A DNA stretch of 64,000 nt from the NCBI RefSeq assembly GCF_005403045.1, contig NZ_BJCL01000003.1, forward strand, positions 186,001 through 250,000. Reading direction: 5' to 3'. Under the pieces are notes generated by a model. It was given only the letters and a program-made list of their open reading frames with translations, was not told the origin of the DNA and searched no databases. Positions 37,343-45,370 of the stretch are shown one piece after another (the stretch's first letter is position 1; every line of letters starts with the position of its first letter). The DNA comes from Pseudaquabacterium pictum (GTDB lineage Bacteria > Pseudomonadota > Gammaproteobacteria > Burkholderiales > Burkholderiaceae_C). A program made the position numbers and the translations under genes.

Positions 37343-39463
37343 ATGACCACCCGACACTTCCGTCACACCCTGGCCGCCACGGCCGCGGCGCTGTGCGCCC
37401 TCACGCTGGCCGGTTGCGGCGGCGGCAACGGCGAGCCGCCGCCCCAGACCGGCGGCAACGTCGTGACCCCGGCCGCACCGGTGGTGACGATCACCAACAA
37501 CATCAGCGGTGAGACGGCGACGGGGACGATCACCTTCACCTTCTCCTTCAACCGCGATGTCGGCACCTCGTTCACCGCCGACGACATCACCGTCACTGGC
37601 GGCACCAAGGGTGCGTTCACCCGCACCAGCAGCACCAGCGCCACGCTGGAGGTGGTGCCTGCGGCCGGCGGTACCGGCACGGTGACGGTCAGCGTGGCCG
37701 CCGGCGCAGTGACCGACGCCGTGGGCACGGCCAATGCGGCAGCCACGGCCAGCAAGGCCTTCAACACCGTGGCGCCGCCGCCGGCCACCGGCACGGTGGA
37801 GCTGGCCAATTTCGACACCGTGACGCCAGCCGTGGTGGCGGGCTTCGAAGGCGCCGAAGGCAGTGCCATCGAGACCGGCCCGGCAGGCGGTGGCACGGGC
37901 CGCAGCTTCAAGGTGCTGCGCTCCGGCGGCCAGCCCTACGCGCTGGGCATCATCGAGACCGCGGTGCCGATCACCGCCACCCGGCGCACTTTGACGGCAC
38001 AGGTGTACTCGCCGACCGCTGGCATCCGGATGGTGATCAAGGTCGAAAACGCGGCCAACCCCGGCATCAACAGCGGCGAGGTGGAAGCCAACGAGGCCGT
38101 GGTGGCGGGCTGGCAGACCCTCACCTGGACCTTCAGCGGCGCCGACCCCGCCCAGAGCTACGGCAAGATCGTCCTGCTGCCCAACCTGGGCACGGTGGAT
38201 GCGGCGCCGGGCAAGGCCTACTACTTCGACGCCCTCACGCTGAGCGAGGCTGCCCCGGCGCCGACCACCGGCACGGTGTTGGCCAACTTCGACGATGTGT
38301 CGCCGACGGCTGCAGTCGGCTTCGAGGGCGCGGAAGGCAGCGCTGTCGAGACCGGTCCCGCGGGCGGCGGCTCGGGCCGCAGCTTCAAGGTGCTGCGCTC
38401 GGGCGGCCAGCCTTACGCGCTGGGCATCATCGAGACCGCATTGCCCATCACCGCCACACGGCGCACCATCTCGGCGCAGGTCTTTTCGCCGACGGCCGGC
38501 ATCCGGATGGTGATCAAGCTGGAAAACGCGGCCAACCCCGGCATCAACACCGGCGAAGTGGAAGCCAACGAAGCCGTGGTGGCCGGCTGGCAAACCCTCA
38601 CCTGGACCTTCACCGGCGCCGACCCCGCCCAGAGCTACGGCAAGATCGTGCTGCTGCCCAACCTGGGCACGGTGGACGCGGCGCCCGGCAAGGCCTACTA
38701 CTTCGACACCATCACCTTGCTGGCGGCCGCCGGCGGCGGTGGCAGTGGCGGCAGCGGCGGTGGCAGCAGTGGCCCCTTGACCTTCTCCACCGGCTTCGCG
38801 GGCAGCAACCGCACCGTCGAGGGCGGCGAGTTCGGCGGCTTCAGTGGCAGCAACCTGGACAACTTCGGCTGCGGTGCGCCTGCCAGCTGCGGCTCGGGTG
38901 GCGAGTTCACGCCGGCGCAGACGGCGGCCAACAGCTTCTTCTTCTACTACTACCAGACGCCGACACCCGCCACCGATCTGTACATGGGCATCTACGTGCA
39001 GGCGCCCGGCGTGGTGGGCGGCTTCAGCCCCACGGCCGACACCGCCGGCGTGCAGGTGGGATCGCAGACCACGCTGCGGTTCAAGCTGGGCCAGAACATC
39101 GAGTGGTTCAACAGCGGCACCAACAACTTCATGATCGTGATGGACCTGGGCAAGCGCTACACCGTGGGTGGCAACGCCTGCCGGCTGCAGCTGCGCCGGG
39201 TGGTCACGCCCACGGCGCAGCCCGCCACCGACTACGCCATCCCGCTCAGCTCGTTCGCCCTGGTGCAGGATTGCGCCGGTGCGGTGACCAGCGTGGCCCA
39301 GGCGCTGGCCGCCTCGCCGATCTCGCAGATCGCCTTCCAGGGCGTGGGCGGCGGCATCGCGCTGTCGGACGGCAGCCGCACCAGCGGCGCGAACCGCAGC
39401 GTGGCGGTGGGCGGGGTCTACCCCACCACGGTGGTGCTGCAGGGCGGCATCACGATCGACTGA
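37343..39463 (+). CDS. Multidomain carbohydrate-binding lipoprotein with duplicated modules
   Basis: A 706-residue exported lipoprotein: the signal ends LTLAGC-GGG. Residues ~45-145 form a bacterial Ig-like domain (VTITNNISGETATGTITFTFSF). Two nearly identical ~142-residue modules follow (~155-296 and ~314-455), each starting LANFD and ending GKAYYFD, the beta-sandwich layout of carbohydrate-binding modules. A Gly/Ser linker (~463-475) leads to a C-terminal domain of ~230 residues, with Cys pairs and a Tyr/Phe patch (SFFFYYYQTP), that I cannot assign. No catalytic motif is visible. It may be a surface glucan-binding protein, functionally like SusE/F-type proteins (inference). Confidence 0.82.
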   Translation: MTTRHFRHTLAATAAALCALTLAGCGGGNGEPPPQTGGNVVTPAAPVVTITNNISGETATGTITFTFSFNRDVGTSFTADDITVTGGTKGAFTRTSSTSATLEVVPAAGGTGTVTVSVAAGAVTDAVGTANAAATASKAFNTVAPPPATGTVELANFDTVTPAVVAGFEGAEGSAIETGPAGGGTGRSFKVLRSGGQPYALGIIETAVPITATRRTLTAQVYSPTAGIRMVIKVENAANPGINSGEVEANEAVVAGWQTLTWTFSGADPAQSYGKIVLLPNLGTVDAAPGKAYYFDALTLSEAAPAPTTGTVLANFDDVSPTAAVGFEGAEGSAVETGPAGGGSGRSFKVLRSGGQPYALGIIETALPITATRRTISAQVFSPTAGIRMVIKLENAANPGINTGEVEANEAVVAGWQTLTWTFTGADPAQSYGKIVLLPNLGTVDAAPGKAYYFDTITLLAAAGGGGSGGSGGGSSGPLTFSTGFAGSNRTVEGGEFGGFSGSNLDNFGCGAPASCGSGGEFTPAQTAANSFFFYYYQTPTPATDLYMGIYVQAPGVVGGFSPTADTAGVQVGSQTTLRFKLGQNIEWFNSGTNNFMIVMDLGKRYTVGGNACRLQLRRVVTPTAQPATDYAIPLSSFALVQDCAGAVTSVAQALAASPISQIAFQGVGGGIALSDGSRTSGANRSVAVGGVYPTTVVLQGGITID
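37804..38230 (+). repeat. Long direct repeat, copy 1 (carbohydrate-binding module)
   Basis: A 427-base unit repeated in register, without length change, 477 bases downstream. It encodes the first binding module of the lipoprotein. The high nucleotide similarity indicates a recent tandem duplication or ongoing conversion. Confidence 0.85.
38281..38707 (+). repeat. Long direct repeat, copy 2 (carbohydrate-binding module)
   Basis: Second copy of the 427-base unit; most differences from copy 1 are third-codon-position changes, so the module is under protein-level constraint. Confidence 0.85.
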
Positions 39464-39503
39464 TGCATCCGGCCGGGGCTGCGGCCCCGGTGCACCGCAA
39501 CTT

Positions 39504-39536
39504 GCGCCGCCTGCAGCCCCGTGCTGCAGGCGGCGC
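39504..39536. terminator. Strong hairpin between convergent genes
   Basis: A 14-base perfect stem (GCGCCGCCTGCAGC / GCTGCAGGCGGCGC) with a 5-base loop lies between the lipoprotein stop and the phosphorylase stop. It has no long T-tract but could act as a bidirectional terminator. Confidence 0.65.
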
Positions 39537-39574
39537 GGCCGTTTCGGGCGGCCACTGGCGGGCTGCCCGCGCGG

Positions 39575-42500
39575 CTAGGCGGCGGGCAGGGCGATGTCGG
39601 CCTCGATGGCCAGCACGCCGTCCAGGTCGCAGGTCAGGTCGGGGCAGGGCTGCCAGCCCGCCGCCGTCCGCACCCGCAGCTGCGTGGCCCCGCCGGCCTG
39701 GTAGCGCACAGGGATGCCGCGCCAGCTGAACTGCAGCGGCGTGCCTGGCGGCAGTTCCGTGGCGTCCAGCAGCACCGGCTGCAGGCGCAGCCGGCCGGCC
39801 TGCATGCGCAGGCCCAGTTCACCCCAGCGGGTCAGCACCTCTTCCTTGACCTGGCCGGTCATGCCCGGCTGCTGGGCGCCGCCTTCGCCGGGCGTGTGGC
39901 TGTACGGGTCGGCCGGGAAAGCGCCGTAGGCCGCGGCCGTCTTGCGGTAGCCCAGGCCGTCGCGCACGCGGCGGTAGTGGGCCTGCAGGGCCGGCAGCGC
40001 CGGGTGCTGCGCATCGGCGGCGGCGAACACCTGCTCCTGCACCGCCAGCAGCAGCTTGGCCACCATGTGCCAGTAGATGCAGCCCAGCCCCTCGTAGCCG
40101 AACATGGTGCCTGAGCGGCCGGTGAACTGGTGGTGCTGCAGCACCCGCTCGTAGGCCACGGCCAGCGGCGCCAGGGCCGGGCCCAGATCGGCACCGGCTG
40201 TTTCCAGGTCGTCGCGGTTGGCCAGCTGCGGCGCGAAGCGCACCGTGCCGTCGCGCTGCTGCTGCAGCAGATCGGTGCGGCCGTCGCCCAGCAGCTGCTG
40301 CACCAGTGGCAGCGCCAGGGCGTCGGCATCCAGCTGGTTGCGCTGCAGGAAGCCGGGCAGCGGCCGGTCGGGGTAAAGCAGGAAACTGTGCCGCCGCGGG
40401 CAGTACAGCGGGCTGGCGAAGAGCGCATCCAGCAGTGCCGCCGCCTCCGCGGGACCGAGCAGACCCGATGACAGCAGTGCCACCTGGCCTTCGAGCATCG
40501 GATACAGCGTCGACACCTCGGCGCCTCCGCCGCGCAGATCGACGAGGTTGTAGCTGTGGAACAGGCCATCCGGCCGGCGGGCGCGCTGCAGCGTGGCATC
40601 GACCAGCGGCAGCAGGGCCTGCGCCAGATCGGTCAGCAGGCCGGCGGGTGCCACGGCGCGCTGGCCGGCCGGGTAGCGGCCTTCCGAGCCCGCATAGCCG
40701 CTGGCGCGCCAGGGGTCGAGCAGGCGGCCTGCACCGTCCAGGAACTGGCGTCGGGCCAGTGCATCGTCGGCAGCCGATGGCGGCGTCTGCCGCAGCAACG
40801 CCAACAGCCCCTGCAGCGCTTCCAAGGTGGCCGGTGACAGCGCGAAGGCCTCGGTCGCAGCCGGCAGCGCCAGCAGGAAGCACAACAGCCGCCGCAGGTG
40901 CGCCAGCGTCACCACCGACAGGCCGTTGCCCACCAGCGCGTTGTTGGCGTCGTTCCACTCCGGCCGCTGGGTGTGCAGCCACAGCCCGCCGCCTGGTACC
41001 AGGCTGCCGGCCTTGGCCAGCACGATGATCGCCAGCTTCTCCGCCAGCGTGGCCAGCACCGGCTCGCCCTGGGCATCGCAGACCAGCAGGCCGTCGCTTC
41101 CGAGCGTGGCCGCCCGGGCATGCGCGCGCTGGTCGGCGGCCGTGTCGAAGGTGATCGTGTGCTTGGGCTGGGCGGTCTGCGCGTCATGCGGCTTCAGCCG
41201 GTAGGGCACGTCGGCAAAGCTGAACAGCGCCCGGTTCCACAGCTGCGGCAGCAGGGCCGGGTCGTGTGCCTGGGCGGCTTCCAGCAGGCGCAGCAGGTAG
41301 ACCACCTGGTGGTCGCCCCAGTAGCCGATGTGGCTCCAGGGGTTGTCGGCCTCGGGCCGCTCCCAGTCGATGCCCGCGCGGCTGATGCGGTAGGGGTTGT
41401 AGCCGTCCGCTGTCATCGCACACAGGAACGTGGCGATCATCGACCCGGCATAGGCCGGGCAGCTGGGCAGCAGCGCCTCCCAGTTCTGGAAGATGTCGCG
41501 CCAGTTGCCTTCGTAGCTGACCACGCGGTGCCCGGCGGCGTCTCGCACCCGGATGGCGAACTTGTTCCACGGTCGGCTGGGGTCGCCGTGCCGGCGGCTG
41601 AAGGTCAGCGGCAGGTAGCCCAGCACCAGGCGTTCGGCCTGCGGGCCGGCGGCGCGGGCAATGGCCAGCGCGGCGCTGCGCTCCAGCGTGGCCGGTTCAC
41701 CGGCCAGCGCCGGCTGCAGCAGGGCGGCCACTGCCTGGTTGCGCTGCTGCAGGAAGGCCAGCAGGTCGTCGCGGTCGAAGCGGGTGCCATCGACGAACAC
41801 GCCGCCGCGCATGATGTTGAACAGCACGTTGGCGCGGTGGTGCGCCGCGGCCATGGTGTCGGCCGAGGTCTGCAGGCCATCAGCGCGGGCCAGCAGTTCG
41901 TCCAGTCCGGCATCGTTGGTGGCCAGCGCCTGAGCGATCTCGGCCGGCGTGCCGCCACCGCCTTGCAGCCACTGCGCCAGCGCAAAGGCCTCGACCTGGC
42001 TTTTCGGGCCGTCCAGCACCTGGTGCCACTGCAGGGGCAGCTGGTCGGCCTGCACGTCGAAGCGGGTCAGCCAGGCACCGCGTCGGCCGCGGGTCAGGGT
42101 CTCTTCGGCCACCTGGCCGGTCTGGCAGAAGGCCTCCACCTGCTGCGCCGACAGCAGGCTGCGGGCGCCCGCCGGCAGGCCGCTGTGCCAGGCGGCCAGG
42201 GCATGGAAGCTCTCCTTGGGTTCGGCACGGTCCCAGATCTGGGCATACAGCGTGAACAGGCCCAGGCGGCCGTCGGCGGCCAGCTCGTTCCACTTGTAGG
42301 CGTCGGTCAGGCTGCTCATCGTGGCTGCATGCAGCACGCCGACACCGGGCGGCACCAGGTTCAGCAGACCATCCAGCACCTGCAGGCGTGGCGGCTGGCT
42401 GCCTGCACCGCCCAGCCACTGCAGCCTTGCGGTGCGCACCAGGCCCAGGCTGGCCGCACCGGCCCATTCCTGCTCGAAGGCCAGCTGGCCGTCGGCATGC

Positions 42501-42886
42501 ACCTCCCGCAGTCGGATGCGTGTGCCCGACAGGTTCTTCCACACCGAGCGCATGCCGCCGCCACCGGCCAGCCGCGGCGCGAACGGCTGCCACAGCGTGG
42601 CTGCGTCGCCATCGCCGACGCGGATCCAGGTGCGCGGGCCGGTGTGCTCCCAGCGCAGGTGGATGCGGTCCACCGTCTCGTAGGGCAGGAAGGCGCCTTC
42701 GGCATCCCGCCGGCCCGCGGTGAGCGAGCCGTTGCTGGAGAGGAACGCCCAGAGATCGCTGTCGCCGGCCAGCGTCATGAAGAACGGCGGCGCGCTGTCG
42801 GGGTGGTCGATGCGGTACCAGGTCTGGCCGTCGGCTTCTATGAAAGCGCCTGTCAAGACGGGCGGAGTGGGGCCGGTGTGGTGCAT
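39575..42886 (-). CDS. Beta-glucan/oligosaccharide phosphorylase, probably GH149 (GH94/GH149/GH161 group)
   Basis: A 1,103-residue cytosolic protein without signal peptide. It contains WKNLSGTRIRLREVH and FAIRVRDAAGHRVVSYEGNWRDIFQNWEALLPSCPAYAGSMIATFL. The (alpha/alpha)6-barrel segment ADNPWSHIGYWGDHQVVYLLRLLEA and a C-terminal QPGMTGQVKEEVLTRWGELGL are also visible. Length and layout fit beta-1,3-oligoglucan phosphorylases of GH149, which are larger than GH94 enzymes. GH161 is an alternative. Such enzymes yield glucose-1-phosphate from beta-1,3-glucooligosaccharides, saving ATP. The catalytic Asp probably lies in the WGDHQ region (inference). It is convergent with the binding lipoprotein and closes the locus. 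Confidence 0.75.
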   Translation of the reverse strand: MHHTGPTPPVLTGAFIEADGQTWYRIDHPDSAPPFFMTLAGDSDLWAFLSSNGSLTAGRRDAEGAFLPYETVDRIHLRWEHTGPRTWIRVGDGDAATLWQPFAPRLAGGGGMRSVWKNLSGTRIRLREVHADGQLAFEQEWAGAASLGLVRTARLQWLGGAGSQPPRLQVLDGLLNLVPPGVGVLHAATMSSLTDAYKWNELAADGRLGLFTLYAQIWDRAEPKESFHALAAWHSGLPAGARSLLSAQQVEAFCQTGQVAEETLTRGRRGAWLTRFDVQADQLPLQWHQVLDGPKSQVEAFALAQWLQGGGGTPAEIAQALATNDAGLDELLARADGLQTSADTMAAAHHRANVLFNIMRGGVFVDGTRFDRDDLLAFLQQRNQAVAALLQPALAGEPATLERSAALAIARAAGPQAERLVLGYLPLTFSRRHGDPSRPWNKFAIRVRDAAGHRVVSYEGNWRDIFQNWEALLPSCPAYAGSMIATFLCAMTADGYNPYRISRAGIDWERPEADNPWSHIGYWGDHQVVYLLRLLEAAQAHDPALLPQLWNRALFSFADVPYRLKPHDAQTAQPKHTITFDTAADQRAHARAATLGSDGLLVCDAQGEPVLATLAEKLAIIVLAKAGSLVPGGGLWLHTQRPEWNDANNALVGNGLSVVTLAHLRRLLCFLLALPAATEAFALSPATLEALQGLLALLRQTPPSAADDALARRQFLDGAGRLLDPWRASGYAGSEGRYPAGQRAVAPAGLLTDLAQALLPLVDATLQRARRPDGLFHSYNLVDLRGGGAEVSTLYPMLEGQVALLSSGLLGPAEAAALLDALFASPLYCPRRHSFLLYPDRPLPGFLQRNQLDADALALPLVQQLLGDGRTDLLQQQRDGTVRFAPQLANRDDLETAGADLGPALAPLAVAYERVLQHHQFTGRSGTMFGYEGLGCIYWHMVAKLLLAVQEQVFAAADAQHPALPALQAHYRRVRDGLGYRKTAAAYGAFPADPYSHTPGEGGAQQPGMTGQVKEEVLTRWGELGLRMQAGRLRLQPVLLDATELPPGTPLQFSWRGIPVRYQAGGATQLRVRTAAGWQPCPDLTCDLDGVLAIEADIALPAA

Positions 42887-43002
42887 GCGGCAACCTGTGC
42901 AAGGTGGGAGACGTCAGGCCGCCAAGGCGGCGGCGGTGCAGGCGCGTGACTGTACCTTTGCGCCTGGGCCGCAGCCGTTGAGCAAGAAGCGCGCCCTGCG
43001 CC

Positions 43003-43542
43003 TCAGGGGTGCAGATTTGACGCCACCAGGATGCGCGAGACCATGTTGTACGCGGCGATCACGCCGATGGTCTCGAACATCGCCTGGTCGCTGCCCAGCG
43101 CGGCGCGGGCGCAGGCGAAGGTGGCCTCGCTCACCTGCACCTGGCGGGTCATCTCCACCACCAGGGCCAGCACCGCCTGCTGGGTGGCGTCGAACACCGG
43201 ATCGGCGGCCACGCCGGGCTCGGCGCCCAGGCGGTGCAGGGCGGCCAGCTGCGCCTCGGTGGCGCCGGCGGCCAGGTACAGCGGCGCGTGGTGGTGCATC
43301 TCGAAGTCGGCGCCATTGAGCGCGGCCACGCCGCACATCGCCAACTCCTTCAGCAGTGGCGGCACGCTCAGCGCGGTGCGCACCCGGCCCATGAACTCGT
43401 TCCAGCCGAGCGCGAAGGCCGGGCTGTGCAGAAGCAGCCGGTCCAGGTCGATCAGGTCGCCGCCGCGCCGCTGGCGGATGGCGGCCACCAGGTCGGGCGG
43501 GCCCACCTGGGCGTCGGTCAACAGGGGCAGGCGGGTGGTCAT
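43003..43542 (-). CDS. Carboxymuconolactone-decarboxylase-fold protein lacking CxxC
   Basis: A 179-residue all-alpha protein of the CMD/AhpD superfamily. The core reads LLKELAMCGVAALNGADFEMHHHAPLYLAAGATEAQLAALH, the usual position of E...CxxCxxxH. The second Cys pair is replaced by ALNGADFEMHHH, so a thiol peroxidase role is unlikely, although the acidic and His residues remain. The ATG at 43542 is preceded by CGGAGA. No operon partner is evident; it is divergent from the trypsin-like gene. Its substrate is unknown. Confidence 0.8.
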   Translation of the reverse strand: MTTRLPLLTDAQVGPPDLVAAIRQRRGGDLIDLDRLLLHSPAFALGWNEFMGRVRTALSVPPLLKELAMCGVAALNGADFEMHHHAPLYLAAGATEAQLAALHRLGAEPGVAADPVFDATQQAVLALVVEMTRQVQVSEATFACARAALGSDQAMFETIGVIAAYNMVSRILVASNLHP

Positions 43543-43662
43543 GGCGGTCTCCGGGTGGGGTGTCAAGTCGGCGGATTCTGGCGCCGGGCCGCGCGCTGCC
43601 GTGCCGCCTGCGCGTCAGCCGCCCGGGTGGTATGGTGCGCTGCAACACCAGGAGAAGCCGCG

Positions 43663-44448
43663 ATGAGCGACGCCCCCGATGCGGCCGCGGCACCGGAGCC
43701 ACCGCCTGCAGCACGCCCGCCGATCGACTCGCTGCTGCTGGCGGCCACGCGCATCGCCACCTTCGAGCACCAGCGCGGCCTGACCAATGCCAGCGGCTTC
43801 TTCTTCGAGCGCGATGGCCGGCTCTACCTGGTCACCAGCCGGCATGTGCTGATCGACAAGCCGAGCAAGCACTTTCCCAACCGCATCGAGATCGAGGTCC
43901 ACACCCGCGCCGACGACCTGGCGAAGTCGGTGCGCATCTCGCTGCTGCTGTACGAGGACGGCCAGAGCTGCTGGCGCCAGGGCACCGATGGCAGTGGCGA
44001 GATCGATGTGGCCATGCTGGAGCTGGACCGCGACGCGCTGCCGCCGTCGGCGCTGCTGTACGCCTTCACGCCGGACCACCTGCAGCACCTGGACGATCCG
44101 GTGGAGGTGGGCAGTTCGGCGCTGATCGTCGGCTTCCCGCTGGGCTTCCATGACACCCTGCACCACCTGCCGGTGGTGCGGCAGTCGGTCATCGCCTCGG
44201 CCTTCGGCCTGCGCTTCCAGGGTCTGGGCTACTTCCTGACCGATGCCCGCACCCACCGCGGCACCAGCGGCGCACCGGTGGTGCGGCGTGACCTGCAGGC
44301 CGCGCCCGATGCGCCGCTGCCCTGGAAGCTGCTGGGCGTGCATTCCGCCCGGCTCGACATGGCGGGCCGCGACCTGGTGCAGGACGAGAGCCTGGGCCTG
44401 AACTGCGCCTGGTACGCCAACATGCTGATGACGCTCAGCGAGGCTTGA
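43663..44448 (+). CDS. Trypsin-like serine protease, cytoplasmic
   Basis: A 261-residue S1-fold peptidase. The triad is visible as His in LVTSRHVLID, Asp in GEIDVAMLELD and Ser in HRGTSGAPVV. The first ~25 residues are Ala/Pro-rich, and there is no signal peptide or membrane segment, so it appears to act in the cytosol. No PDZ domain follows, unlike DegP/HtrA. AGGAGAA precedes the ATG at 43663. Its substrate is unknown. Confidence 0.82.
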   Translation: MSDAPDAAAAPEPPPAARPPIDSLLLAATRIATFEHQRGLTNASGFFFERDGRLYLVTSRHVLIDKPSKHFPNRIEIEVHTRADDLAKSVRISLLLYEDGQSCWRQGTDGSGEIDVAMLELDRDALPPSALLYAFTPDHLQHLDDPVEVGSSALIVGFPLGFHDTLHHLPVVRQSVIASAFGLRFQGLGYFLTDARTHRGTSGAPVVRRDLQAAPDAPLPWKLLGVHSARLDMAGRDLVQDESLGLNCAWYANMLMTLSEA

Positions 44449-44470
44449 ACCCGGGCGCCAGAAGTGACGC

Positions 44471-44499
44471 GGCGCCGGCTGACACAGTCAACCGGCGCC
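44471..44499. terminator. Long hairpin between protease and cold-shock genes
   Basis: GGCGCCGG...CCGGCGCC arms of 8 bases enclose an inner TGAC/GTCA stem with an ACA loop. It sits between two convergent stops; no T-tract is present. Confidence 0.5.
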
Positions 44500-44519
44500 G
44501 GTGGAGGGGACGGAGGCCG

Positions 44520-44750
44520 TCAGGCGCCTTGTGCGACGTCCTGCGTGGCCAGCGGCTTGATGTTCTGGGCCAGGTTGCCCTTGGGGCCTTGCACCAGTTC
44601 GAAGCTGACCTTGCTGCCCTGCTTCAGGGTGCGGAAACCTTCCATCTCGATGGCCGAGAAGTGCGCGAACACATCCGGCCCGCCTTCCTCCGGCTCGATG
44701 AACCCGAAGCCCTTGGCGTCATTGAACCATTTCACCGTTCCGACAAACAT
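44520..44750 (-). CDS. cspA: CspA-family cold-shock protein
   Basis: A 76-residue single OB-fold RNA/ssDNA chaperone. RNP1 is KGFGFIEP and RNP2 is DVFAHFSAI, with the usual [14 protein letters not shown] start. It is slightly longer than E. coli CspA, with a short C-terminal tail ([11 protein letters not shown]). It is divergent from clpS across 263 bases, giving room for the long 5' leader typical of cold-shock genes. The paralogue identity (cspA, C, D) cannot be told. Confidence 0.94.
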   Translation of the reverse strand: MFVGTVKWFNDAKGFGFIEPEEGGPDVFAHFSAIEMEGFRTLKQGSKVSFELVQGPKGNLAQNIKPLATQDVAQGA

Positions 44751-44981
44751 CGTGTACTCCCGCGCCTCCCCATGGAGCGGGGAGTGGAAGGATTCTGCGA
44801 AGCCACGGAAATGAGCGTCAAGGCGGAGAACTGGACCAGCGATGGTCATGTTTCCCCTACAGCGCACCGGTTCAACCCCTGCCGCAGGCGGGCCGGCGGG
44901 CAGCGGCCCATCTGCCTGGATCACACGGTGCTTTTCACGCCTTGCAACGGCAGGATTGGGCGCAATATCCCACCCAGCACC

Positions 44982-45008
44982 TTGGCGAACAGCCGCAATG
45001 CATAGAAT
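44982..45008 (+). promoter_or_regulatory. Candidate clpS promoter very close to the start codon
   Basis: TTGGCG (44982-44987), a 15-base spacer and TAGAAT (45003-45008). The -10 box ends 5 bases before the clpS ATG and there is no ribosome site, so a leaderless transcript is possible. Spacer length is short, making this uncertain. Confidence 0.35.
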
Positions 45009-45013
45009 GAACC

Positions 45014-45370
45014 ATGCCATCCGAAGACCCACCGTCGCCACCGCCAAAACCTCCGGCCCAGCCGCGCCGCGGCGACAGTGGCGCGGTCGTGGTCGAGCGC
45101 AAGACGGCGCGGACCAAGCCGCCGCAGATGTACCAGGTGGTCCTGCTCAACGACGACTACACCCCGATGGAGTTCGTGGTGATGGTGTTGCAGCAGTATT
45201 TCCGGCGTGACCTCGAATCGGCCACGCTGATCATGTTGAAGATCCACCACGAAGGACGTGGCGTCTGCGGTGTCTACACCAAGGACGTGGCGGCCACCAA
45301 GGTCGAACTCGTACTCGCCGCGGCCCGCCGCGCCGGGCATCCGCTGCAGTGCATTATGGAGGCCGCATGA
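45014..45370 (+). CDS. clpS: ClpS adaptor for N-degron substrates
   Basis: A 118-residue adaptor that delivers N-end-rule substrates to ClpAP. The conserved core [24 protein letters not shown] contains the N-degron pocket residues (NDD, M). [20 protein letters not shown] (ClpA-binding face) follows. The first ~35 residues are Pro-rich and disordered, as usual for the N-terminal extension that engages ClpA. Its TGA overlaps the clpA ATG (ATGA at 45367-45370), so translation is coupled. Confidence 0.96.
   Translation: MPSEDPPSPPPKPPAQPRRGDSGAVVVERKTARTKPPQMYQVVLLNDDYTPMEFVVMVLQQYFRRDLESATLIMLKIHHEGRGVCGVYTKDVAATKVELVLAAARRAGHPLQCIMEAA

Noticed and set aside
42841-42854. TGAAAGCGCCTGTC, a partial match to the LacI-type operator near the phosphorylase start
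   Set aside because: Only 10 of 14 bases match, the right half is lost, and it lies inside codons 11-15 of the gene. It was not called as an operator.
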